Of a stretch of 6,873 bases of DNA, positions 1-6,076 are shown in pieces. Position 1 is the first letter of the stretch, and each line of letters opens with the position of its first letter. Where the stretch lies: NCBI GenBank assembly GCA_004552485.1, contig SFOH01000076.1:1-6873 (forward strand), read 5' to 3'. This DNA is from Bacteroidales bacterium. GTDB taxonomy: Bacteria; Bacteroidota; Bacteroidia; Bacteroidales; Muribaculaceae. Position numbers and translations under genes: made by a program. The notes under the pieces were generated by a model, which was given only the letters and a program-made list of their open reading frames with translations, was not told where the DNA came from and ran no database searches.

Positions 1-379
1 TTTCTTCGAGAACAAAGCCATGTACGCCGCACTGGGACTGACCCCCGACACCTGCTGTCTGGACATCTCCGGCGTGCGCACACCTCTTGAGGGCCAGCGC
101 TTTGTGCTGTCGACGCGCAGTCTCCCTTACAAGATAGTGCGTTCGTTTGGACGTATCCTGCGACCCGTAGAGATGAACGTGCTGGAGAACGTGCCGGGAA
201 ATGAGATTTTCCTCTACGACATGCTCTCGCCGGACATCTGCCACCGCAACGCCCGTTCTCAGTCCTTCATCTATCACCACCGCATCATTGACATCGTCAG
301 CCTGGTGCGAGGTTACGGAATCGGACGTCTGACGCGCGACATTCTATCGCGCGTGATTGAGAAAATCAGCCGCCGTTAA
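1..379 (+). CDS. Unrecognised protein, tandem paralog 1 (C-terminal part only)
   Basis: The reading frame is open from the left edge (first whole codon at base 2) to the TAA at 377-379. Only the last 125 residues are present and the true start lies upstream; the ATG at base 20 aligns with a Leu codon inside the next gene and is not the start. It aligns without gaps to the last 125 residues of the following gene, with about 96 of 125 identical by hand count. Shared marks are a Thr-Cys-Cys-Leu-Asp-Ile-Ser-Gly stretch, a fully identical 26-residue block (bases 77-154), an ENVPGN motif and a basic C-terminus (RGYG-x-GRL-x-RD). I do not recognise the family and assign no function. About 34 of 125 codons end in A or T, far more than in capG. 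Position in a polysaccharide cluster suggests a role there, by context only. Confidence 0.85.
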   Translation, partial: FFENKAMYAALGLTPDTCCLDISGVRTPLEGQRFVLSTRSLPYKIVRSFGRILRPVEMNVLENVPGNEIFLYDMLSPDICHRNARSQSFIYHHRIIDIVSLVRGYGIGRLTRDILSRVIEKISRR

Positions 380-406
380 CCTATCGCCCTCCCATTATCC
401 ATCTCA

Positions 407-418
407 ATATTGCAATAT
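407..418. repeat. 12-base perfect AT-rich palindrome between the paralogs
   Basis: ATATTGCAATAT is a perfect 12-base inverted repeat, centred in the 48-base gap between the two paralogous genes and ending 9 bases before the chosen ATG at 428. It could be an operator-like site or simply part of the AT-rich leader. One or two such palindromes are expected by chance in a window this long, so function is unproven. Confidence 0.3.
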
Positions 419-427
419 AAACCGTCA

Positions 428-1081
428 ATGCCGGAACACACCGTCATCACACATAAACAAGTCACGAACCCAGGCAACACAAGCCGTAGCCACACGCTGT
501 TCTCGTGGACACGCTCGTGGCTCAAGTACCACACACGCTATTGCATCGAAAAGAACCGCTACTTCATCTATCCCTACTATTCTTTCTCCACGGGCACCCA
601 CTCGGCCCGCGCCCAGGCCCACTATCAGACTGTCCTTCAGATGGCTATCGAAGGTCCGCTCCGACTGCCCGACACGCCCGCGCAGGCCGTTTGCTACGAC
701 GCTTTCTTTGAGAACAAGGCGCTCTACGATGCTCTCGGTCTCACTGAGGAGACATGCTGCCTCGACATCTCCGGCCTGCGCACGCCCCTTGAGGGCCAGC
801 GGTTTGTACTCTCTACGCGCAGCCTTCCCTACAAGATTGTCCGCTCGTTCGGACGCATGCTCCGGCCCGTGGAGATGAACGTGATTGAGAATGTGCCCGG
901 AAACGCCATCTTCCTCTACGACCGTCTCTCTCCGGCCCTCCACATCCGCAACGCCCGCTCCGACTCTTTCCTCTATCACTACCGCATCAACGACATGCTC
1001 AGCGTCATGCGCGGTTACGGCCCGGGGCGCCTCGTGCGCGACGCCTTCTCGCGCCTCATTGGAAAAATAACACGTAATTAA
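428..1081 (+). CDS. Unrecognised 217-aa protein, tandem paralog 2 (complete)
   Basis: I chose the ATG at 428; an in-frame TTG at 410 would add six residues but sits inside an AT-rich palindrome and is less likely. The stop is TAA at 1079-1081. No signal peptide or clear membrane segment is visible. The N-terminus has two Trp (27 and 31) and a basic, aromatic-rich stretch at about 34-53 (Tyr-Phe-Ile-Tyr-Pro-Tyr-Tyr). A Cys-Cys pair follows at 110-111, then a block at 118-143 identical in the upstream copy, ENVPGN near 152-157, and a basic, possibly amphipathic C-terminal segment at about 195-217. The family is unknown to me; no glycosyltransferase DxD, Rossmann glycine motif, acyltransferase hexapeptide repeat or LicD-like motif is seen. 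It lies 48 bases after its paralog and 24 before capE, so it is probably co-transcribed with the sugar genes. An enzyme or accessory factor of polysaccharide assembly is possible, from context only. Confidence 0.88.
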   Translation: MPEHTVITHKQVTNPGNTSRSHTLFSWTRSWLKYHTRYCIEKNRYFIYPYYSFSTGTHSARAQAHYQTVLQMAIEGPLRLPDTPAQAVCYDAFFENKALYDALGLTEETCCLDISGLRTPLEGQRFVLSTRSLPYKIVRSFGRMLRPVEMNVIENVPGNAIFLYDRLSPALHIRNARSDSFLYHYRINDMLSVMRGYGPGRLVRDAFSRLIGKITRN

Positions 1082-1105
1082 CTCCCATATTAACCATAAA
1101 TTATT

Positions 1106-2179
1106 ATGTCAGTATTTAAAGACAAAGTTCTCCTTATCACCGGCGGCACCGGCTCTTTCGGAAACGCCGTGCTCCGCCGATTCCTGGACTCGGACATCAA
1201 AGAAATACGTATCTTCTCACGCGACGAGAAGAAACAGGACGACATGCGCCACCGCCTCCAGTCGCCCAAAGTGAAGTACTACATCGGCAACGTGCGCGAC
1301 CGCGAGTCAATCGACATCGCCATGCGCGGCGTCGACTATGTCTTCTCCGCCGCCGCCCTCAAGCAGGTGCCCTCCTGCGAGTTCTTCCCCATGGAGGCCG
1401 CACGCACCAATGTCGAAGGCACCAACAACGTTCTGCTCAGCGCCATCGAGCACGGCGTGAAGAACGTGGTCGTGCTCTCCACCGACAAAGCCGCCTACCC
1501 CATCAACGCCATGGGCATCTCAAAGGCTCTCATGGAGAAAGTTGCCATCGCCAAAGGCCGCGAGCTGGGCGAAGGCGCGCAGACAACCATCTGCTGCACA
1601 CGCTACGGCAACGTGATGGCCTCGCGCGGCTCCGTGATTCCCCTGTGGGTCGAGCAGATGATGGACGGCAAGCCCATCACCATCACCGACCCGGAGATGA
1701 CGCGCTTCATGATGACTCTCGACGACGCCGTCGACCTCGTCGTCTACGCATTCACCCACGGCCACAACGGCGACCTCTTCGTGCAGAAAGCTCCCGCCGC
1801 CACCCTCGCCACGCTGGCTCAGGCCCTCAAGGAAATCTATGCCAAGGTCGACCCCAAGTACGGCGAAACCGAGGTGAAAGTCATCGGCACACGCCACGGC
1901 GAGAAACTCTACGAGACCCTCGTCACCCGCGAGGAGATGGCCAAGGCCATCGACATGGGCAACTACTACCGCATCCCCTGCGACACCCGCGACCTCAACT
2001 ACGACAAGTTCTTCACCGTCGGCAACGAGGAAGTGTCGCGCATCGAGGACTACCACTCGCACAACACCGCCCGCCTCGACGTCGAGGGCATGAAGGAACA
2101 GCTCATGCGCCTGCGCTTCATCCAGGCCGACCTGGGCCTCATCCCCGCCGACACCCAGCGCGAGATTCGCTCGGAGTAA
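1106..2179 (+). CDS. capE: UDP-GlcNAc 4,6-dehydratase/5-epimerase, CapE/WbjB type
   Basis: This 357-aa cytosolic enzyme should take UDP-GlcNAc through C4 oxidation, C6 dehydration and C5 epimerisation to a 4-keto L-arabino sugar, the first step to UDP-L-FucNAc. The nucleotide-binding motif TGGTGSFG is at residues 12-19. The active site follows as STDKAAYPINAMGISK, with Ser125-Thr126-Asp127-Lys128 and Met136-x3-Lys140. Met replaces the usual SDR Tyr, as in the CapE/WbjB and WbpM branches; PseB/FlaA1 enzymes keep Tyr, which argues against PseB. CRYGNVMASRGSVIP and a TDPEMTRFMM substrate-loop motif are also typical. Length is slightly above that of the staphylococcal enzyme (about 340 aa), through the C-terminal tail. 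ATG at 1106 has an AT-rich leader and no Shine-Dalgarno. The partners capF and capG lie two genes downstream, which supports this specificity over a UDP-QuiNAc or pseudaminic acid route. Confidence 0.93.
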   Translation: MSVFKDKVLLITGGTGSFGNAVLRRFLDSDIKEIRIFSRDEKKQDDMRHRLQSPKVKYYIGNVRDRESIDIAMRGVDYVFSAAALKQVPSCEFFPMEAARTNVEGTNNVLLSAIEHGVKNVVVLSTDKAAYPINAMGISKALMEKVAIAKGRELGEGAQTTICCTRYGNVMASRGSVIPLWVEQMMDGKPITITDPEMTRFMMTLDDAVDLVVYAFTHGHNGDLFVQKAPAATLATLAQALKEIYAKVDPKYGETEVKVIGTRHGEKLYETLVTREEMAKAIDMGNYYRIPCDTRDLNYDKFFTVGNEEVSRIEDYHSHNTARLDVEGMKEQLMRLRFIQADLGLIPADTQREIRSE

Positions 2180-2187
2180 TCCTCTGA

Positions 2188-3294
2188 ATGACCGACGTCC
2201 GCAACATATCCGCCACCGTCTCACCCTCAGCCGCCGCCGGGGGCCACACTCTTGCGCGCCCCCCGCGGCAGTCCAACTTCGAACTGCTGAGGATCGTGGC
2301 AATGTTCCTGGTGCTCGTGCTCCACGCCGACTTCCTGTCGCTGGGTGTGCCCGAAGCCAAAGACTTTGCCGCCGCGCCCGCCAATGCCTGGACGCGCACC
2401 TTCTTCGAGATGATGGCCATCTGCGCCGTCAATGTCTTCGTGATGATTTCCGGATGGTTCGGCATCCGCGCCACCCTGCGCGGCGGCCTCCGGTTCCTCT
2501 TCCAGGCCTGCTTCTTCTACTTCGGCATCTACGGCGTCATGCTCCTCACCGGCGGCGCCGAGATGACGGCGAAGAATCTCCTGGAGTGCATGAAAATGGA
2601 CTGGTTCACAATCGCTTACCTCACGCTGTTCATCATCTCGCCAGTGCTCAATGCCTTTGCCCGGCAGGCCACAGTGCGGCAGTTCGCGGGAGTGCTCGCG
2701 GCTTTCTTCCTGCTGCAGACACTCTACGGCTGCACCGAGCTTAACGATCAATTCAACCGCGGCTACTCGGCAATATCCTTCGCCGGCATCTACCTGCTCG
2801 CTCGCTTCATGAGCCTTCACCGCCGTCGCTTCTTTCGCTTCGGACTGCTTGTCTACCTGGCATGCCTGCTTGCCAAAGCGCTGATATTTTGGGCATTGAG
2901 CGGCTCGGAGGATTACAACAGATGGGCGCTCTACTACATCAACCCGCTGGTAATCCTTCAGGCGGCGGCGCTCGTCGCCTTCGTCTCCACGGTGAAGATG
3001 CCCGTCATCCGCATCATCAACCGCATCGCCGCTTCGGCCTACGCCGTCTATCTGCTCCACATCAACGACTTCATCCTCGTCAAATACTTCAAGTCGAACG
3101 TCGTTCAGCTCTACAACCAATACTCCGGTGTGGAGTGCATCGGCCTGATTCTGATGTTTCTCGTGGTGGTCTTCTGCGCCGGCATCCTCGTCGACCAAGT
3201 GCGTATTCTGCTGTGGAACGCCGTGAGCGTCTGGCTTCCGGCCCTTTTCCGCAAATCATCCCGCAAGCCCAAACCCGCTCCCGCTACCGAATGA
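2188..3294 (+). CDS. Membrane acyltransferase-3 family protein, probable glycan O-acyltransferase
   Basis: This 368-aa polytopic protein probably transfers an acetyl or other acyl group to the cluster's glycan or its lipid-linked precursor. The family hallmark is at the first membrane segment: Arg35 and His46 spaced as R-x10-H, within NFELLRIVAMFLVLVLHADF; His is the presumed catalytic residue in characterised members such as OafB. I count about ten hydrophobic segments (near 34-52, 68-86, 95-117, 130-150, 164-182, 190-208, 213-235, 247-268, 277-297 and 308-333), as expected for the family. The first 26 or so residues are polar and Ala/Pro-rich and the C-terminal tail is basic (KSSRKPKPAP); both probably face the cytosol. 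ATG at 2188 follows the capE stop by 8 bases, with a weak GGAG at 2173-2176. The acceptor sugar and acyl donor cannot be told from sequence. An unrelated role such as a polymerase is unlikely given the R-x10-H motif. Confidence 0.85.
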   Translation: MTDVRNISATVSPSAAAGGHTLARPPRQSNFELLRIVAMFLVLVLHADFLSLGVPEAKDFAAAPANAWTRTFFEMMAICAVNVFVMISGWFGIRATLRGGLRFLFQACFFYFGIYGVMLLTGGAEMTAKNLLECMKMDWFTIAYLTLFIISPVLNAFARQATVRQFAGVLAAFFLLQTLYGCTELNDQFNRGYSAISFAGIYLLARFMSLHRRRFFRFGLLVYLACLLAKALIFWALSGSEDYNRWALYYINPLVILQAAALVAFVSTVKMPVIRIINRIAASAYAVYLLHINDFILVKYFKSNVVQLYNQYSGVECIGLILMFLVVVFCAGILVDQVRILLWNAVSVWLPALFRKSSRKPKPAPATE

Positions 3295-3304
3295 CTTCCC
3301 CCTT

Positions 3305-4828
3305 ATGAAATCCTCAAACCGCATAATCGTAAACACGCTGGCCCAGTACGCGCGCACGCTCATCAACCTCGTGCTGTCGCTCTACTCGGCACGCCTCGTG
3401 CTTCAGATTCTGGGCGAGGACGACTATGGCATCTATGCCCTCATCGGCGGCGTGGTGGCCATGCTCTCCTTCTTCACCAACTCGCTGGTGAGCAGCACCC
3501 AGCGCTTCCTCTCCATCGGCCAGGGGCGCGGCAACCTCGAGGAGCTGAAACGAATATTCTCGAGCAGCCTTCTGCTCCACATCATCCTCGGCCTCGCCGT
3601 CACCGTCATCCTGGAGTGTCTCACGCCATTCCTCTTCGACGGATTCCTCAACATTCCGCCCGACCGCACCGAGGCCGCCATCATCGTCTACCAGCAGGTG
3701 GTGGTGATGGTCTACATCTCTTTCCTCTCGGCGCCGTACAAGGCCCTGCTCGTCTCCCGCGAGAACATCGTCTACACCTCTATAGTAGATGTGGCGGACG
3801 GAGTGATGAAGGTGGTGCTCGTGCTCATTCTCCCTTACATCCCGGCCTCGCACCTCGTGGCCTACGGATGGATCATGCTGTTCATCACCGTCTTCGAGTT
3901 CTTCTGCTTCTCGGTCTACACCCATCGCAAATACGAGGAATGCGTCTTCCCGCGGTGGCGCCATCTCACGCGCGAGTATGTGCGTCAGCTCATGGCCTTC
4001 ACCGGCTGGATCACCTATTCCACGCTCTGCATCGCCGTCCGCAATCAGGGCCTGGCCATCATCCTGAACCGCATCAAAGGCCCGGCCATCAACGCCGCCT
4101 ACGGCATCGGCATGCAGATCTCCGGCATGGTCAGCTTCGTGAGCACCTCGCTCACCAACGCCATCGCCCCGCAGCTCATGGCCAGCGAAGGCGGCTCGAA
4201 GCGCGAGCAGATGCTCTTCCTCTCCGAAATGAACTCCAAGTTCTCATACCTGCTCCTGGCCGGCGTCGGCATCCCCGTCATGTTCGAGATGCAGGTGGTG
4301 CTGAAGGCATGGCTCGGCGACGTCCCCGACTCGACGGCGCTGTTCGGCTGCATGTTCCTGATCATGATGATTGTCGACATGCTCACCACCGGCCTCGCCG
4401 CCGCCAACAACGCCGTGGGCCGCATCGGCCGCTACGTGCTCATCGACTACACCCCGAAACTGCTGGCCGTGCCGGCGTGCTGGTATGCCCTCCACCGCGG
4501 CTGCGGAATGTGGACGGTGCTCGCCGTTATGGTCGCCGTCGAGACGCTGTGCATGCTCATTCGCCTGCCGTTGTCGCGACGCATCGAAGGCTTCAGCATG
4601 GGCCGCTACTGCCGCAATGTGCTGGCCCGCGTGGTCGTGCCCACGCTCGTGTCGCTGGCAGTATGCACCGCCGTGCACTTTCTCACCGACTCGGCATGGC
4701 GCATCCTCCTCACCTTATCCCTCGCTCTCCCCGCTTTCGCCATAGCGGCTTACCGGTTCTCGCTCGTCGACATCGAACGCCGCAAAATCGACTCTATCCT
4801 CGCAATGCTTCATCTGAAAAAACATTAA
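3305..4828 (+). CDS. wzx: Wzx-type polysaccharide repeat-unit flippase (MOP/PST family)
   Basis: This 507-aa inner-membrane protein is expected to move undecaprenyl-diphosphate-linked repeat units from the cytosolic to the periplasmic face. I can pick out about 14 hydrophobic segments spread over the full length, the usual MOP-superfamily topology. The N-terminus is typical of Bacteroidetes flippases: an NTLAQYARTLINLVLSLYSARLVLQILG run, then DYGIYALIGGVVAMLSFF and a Ser-Ser-Thr-Gln-Arg-Phe stretch. The middle carries RNQGLAIILN and NAAYGIGMQISGMVS, a segment common in this group. A short charged loop (about 215-227) separates two halves of the protein. The start is ATG at 3305, 10 bases after the acyltransferase stop, with no Shine-Dalgarno; the stop is TAA 12 bases before capF. 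Wzx proteins are sequence-diverse and the exact substrate cannot be read, but its place among FucNAc genes suggests a FucNAc-containing unit. A different MOP exporter is a less likely alternative. Confidence 0.88.
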   Translation: MKSSNRIIVNTLAQYARTLINLVLSLYSARLVLQILGEDDYGIYALIGGVVAMLSFFTNSLVSSTQRFLSIGQGRGNLEELKRIFSSSLLLHIILGLAVTVILECLTPFLFDGFLNIPPDRTEAAIIVYQQVVVMVYISFLSAPYKALLVSRENIVYTSIVDVADGVMKVVLVLILPYIPASHLVAYGWIMLFITVFEFFCFSVYTHRKYEECVFPRWRHLTREYVRQLMAFTGWITYSTLCIAVRNQGLAIILNRIKGPAINAAYGIGMQISGMVSFVSTSLTNAIAPQLMASEGGSKREQMLFLSEMNSKFSYLLLAGVGIPVMFEMQVVLKAWLGDVPDSTALFGCMFLIMMIVDMLTTGLAAANNAVGRIGRYVLIDYTPKLLAVPACWYALHRGCGMWTVLAVMVAVETLCMLIRLPLSRRIEGFSMGRYCRNVLARVVVPTLVSLAVCTAVHFLTDSAWRILLTLSLALPAFAIAAYRFSLVDIERRKIDSILAMLHLKKH

Positions 4829-4840
4829 TCCCCGCGCATA

Positions 4841-6052
4841 ATGAAAATACTTGTTACCGGCGCAAAAGGCTTCGTTGGCCGCAACCTCTGCGCTCAGCTT
4901 AAGAACATCCGGGACGGAAAGGCCCGCAACTACCCCGTCACTGTCGACGAGGTCTTTGAATACGACATCGACTCGACACCCGAACAACTCGACCGCTACT
5001 GCGCCGAGGCCGACTTTGTCTTCAACCTCGCCGGCGTCAACCGCCCCAAAGACCAGAAGGAATTCATGGAGGGCAACTTCGGATTTGCCTCCACCCTCCT
5101 CGACACCCTCAAGAAACACGGCAACACCTGCCCGGTCATGCTCTCCAGCTCCATCCAGGCCACGCTCATCGGCCGCTACGGAACGTCGGACTACGGCAAG
5201 TCGAAGCTCGCCGGCGAGGAGCTCTTCTTCGACTACGGCCGCGACACGGGCGCCAAGGTGCTCGTCTACCGCTTCCCCAACCTCTTCGGAAAATGGTGCC
5301 GTCCCAACTACAACAGCGCCGTGGCAACATTCTGCAACAACATCGCCAACGACCTCCCCATCCGGGTCAACGACCCCGCCGTCGAGCTTGAGCTGCTCTA
5401 CATCGATGACCTGGTCGAAGAGATGATTGCCGCCCTGTCCGGCAACGAGCACCACTGCGAGTTCGACGGCGTTGAGACCGTCCTCCGCGACGGCGGACGC
5501 TACTGCGCCGTGCCCGTCACCCACAAGGCCACGCTCGGCCACATCGTCGACCTGCTCCACGCCTTCGAGGCTCAGCCGCAGACACTCATGCTCCCCGAAA
5601 TCCCCGCCGGCTCGTTCGCCAAGAAGCTCTACTCGACATTCCTGAGCTACCTGCCCGCCGACAAGGTGAAATTCCCCCTGAAGATGAATGTCGACGCCCG
5701 CGGCTCCTTCACCGAGCTGCTCAAGACCGCCAACTGCGGCCAGGTGTCCGTCAACATCTCCAACCCCGGTATCACCAAGGGCGAGCACTGGCACAACACC
5801 AAGTGGGAGTTCTTCATCGTCGTCTCCGGCCACGGCCTCATCCAGCTCCGCAAGATAGGCTCCGACGAAGTGCTCAACTACGAGGTCTCCGGCGACAAAA
5901 TCGAGGCCGTACACATGCTCCCCGGCTACACCCACAACATCATCAACCTCTCCGACACCGAGCCCCTCGTCACCGTCATGTGGGCCAACGAACCCTTCGA
6001 CCCCAACCATCCCGACACATTCTTCGAGAAGGTAGACCCCTCACGCAAATAA
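4841..6052 (+). CDS. capF: Bifunctional UDP-sugar 3-epimerase/C4-reductase, CapF/WbjC type
   Basis: This 403-aa cytosolic enzyme should catalyse step two of UDP-L-FucNAc synthesis: the cupin domain epimerises C3 of the CapE product and the SDR domain reduces the C4 ketone with NADPH. The SDR occupies about residues 1-255, with TGAKGFVG at 6-13, a Ser-rich strand at 102-104 and Tyr118-x3-Lys122 (YGKSK) as catalytic residues. FPNLFGKWCRPNYNSAVATFCNN and LELLYIDDLVEEM are typical of the family. The cupin runs from about 278 to the C-terminus; His316, His318, Glu323 (GEHWHNTKWE) and His365 (GYTHNI) are the expected metal ligands. All visible catalytic residues are kept. It is somewhat longer than the staphylococcal enzyme (about 369 aa); extra residues seem to lie around 205-235. 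The start is ATG at 4841, 12 bases after wzx. The SDR-plus-cupin pairing makes the assignment firm, and capG follows directly. Confidence 0.94.
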   Translation: MKILVTGAKGFVGRNLCAQLKNIRDGKARNYPVTVDEVFEYDIDSTPEQLDRYCAEADFVFNLAGVNRPKDQKEFMEGNFGFASTLLDTLKKHGNTCPVMLSSSIQATLIGRYGTSDYGKSKLAGEELFFDYGRDTGAKVLVYRFPNLFGKWCRPNYNSAVATFCNNIANDLPIRVNDPAVELELLYIDDLVEEMIAALSGNEHHCEFDGVETVLRDGGRYCAVPVTHKATLGHIVDLLHAFEAQPQTLMLPEIPAGSFAKKLYSTFLSYLPADKVKFPLKMNVDARGSFTELLKTANCGQVSVNISNPGITKGEHWHNTKWEFFIVVSGHGLIQLRKIGSDEVLNYEVSGDKIEAVHMLPGYTHNIINLSDTEPLVTVMWANEPFDPNHPDTFFEKVDPSRK

Positions 6053-6076
6053 ACCACACATATATACATATATATG
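6053..6076 (+). other. AT-rich leader and palindromic start region of capG
   Basis: The 21 bases between the capF stop and the capG ATG are mainly alternating T and A. CATATATA (6059-6066) and TATATATG (6069-6076) are exact inverted arms around a two-base centre, and the second arm contains the start codon. No Shine-Dalgarno is present, which is usual in Bacteroidetes, where AT-rich, weakly structured leaders mark starts. I see no -33/-7 Bacteroides promoter motif (TTTG with TAnnTTTG). Confidence 0.4.

Noticed and set aside
410..427. TTG at 410 as start of the second paralog
   Set aside because: It would add only six residues, lies within the AT-rich leader, and an ATG follows at 428 with a fitting spacer.
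380..427. Possible invertible or Bacteroides-type promoter in the longest gap
   Set aside because: No TTTG / TAnnTTTG pair and no long inverted repeats of the kind that flank phase-variable capsule promoters are seen here.
357..878. Open frame overlapping the end of paralog 1 and most of paralog 2
   Set aside because: Out-of-frame, Ser, Arg and Thr-rich shadow; the conserved paralog frame explains these bases.
1106..2179. Reading the dehydratase as PseB/FlaA1 of a pseudaminic acid pathway
   Set aside because: Met136 stands where PseB has Tyr, and the nearby capF and capG homologs fit UDP-L-FucNAc synthesis; no aminotransferase or other pse gene is present.
2227..3198. Open frame of 323 codons on the - strand opposite the acyltransferase gene
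   Set aside because: Highly acidic and His-rich with no domain; it mirrors the hydrophobic, GC-rich codons of the real gene.
3616..4902. Open frame of 428 codons on the + strand in another frame of wzx
   Set aside because: Arg, His and Pro-rich shadow translation that overlaps nearly all of wzx and runs into capF; the wzx frame has a clear 14-segment membrane pattern.
4715..6010. Long open frame of 431 codons on the - strand opposite capF
   Set aside because: Its composition (Val, Gly, Glu, Asp and His-rich, no motif) is what the reverse of a C-ending, GC-rich gene gives. capF on the + strand has complete SDR and cupin motifs.
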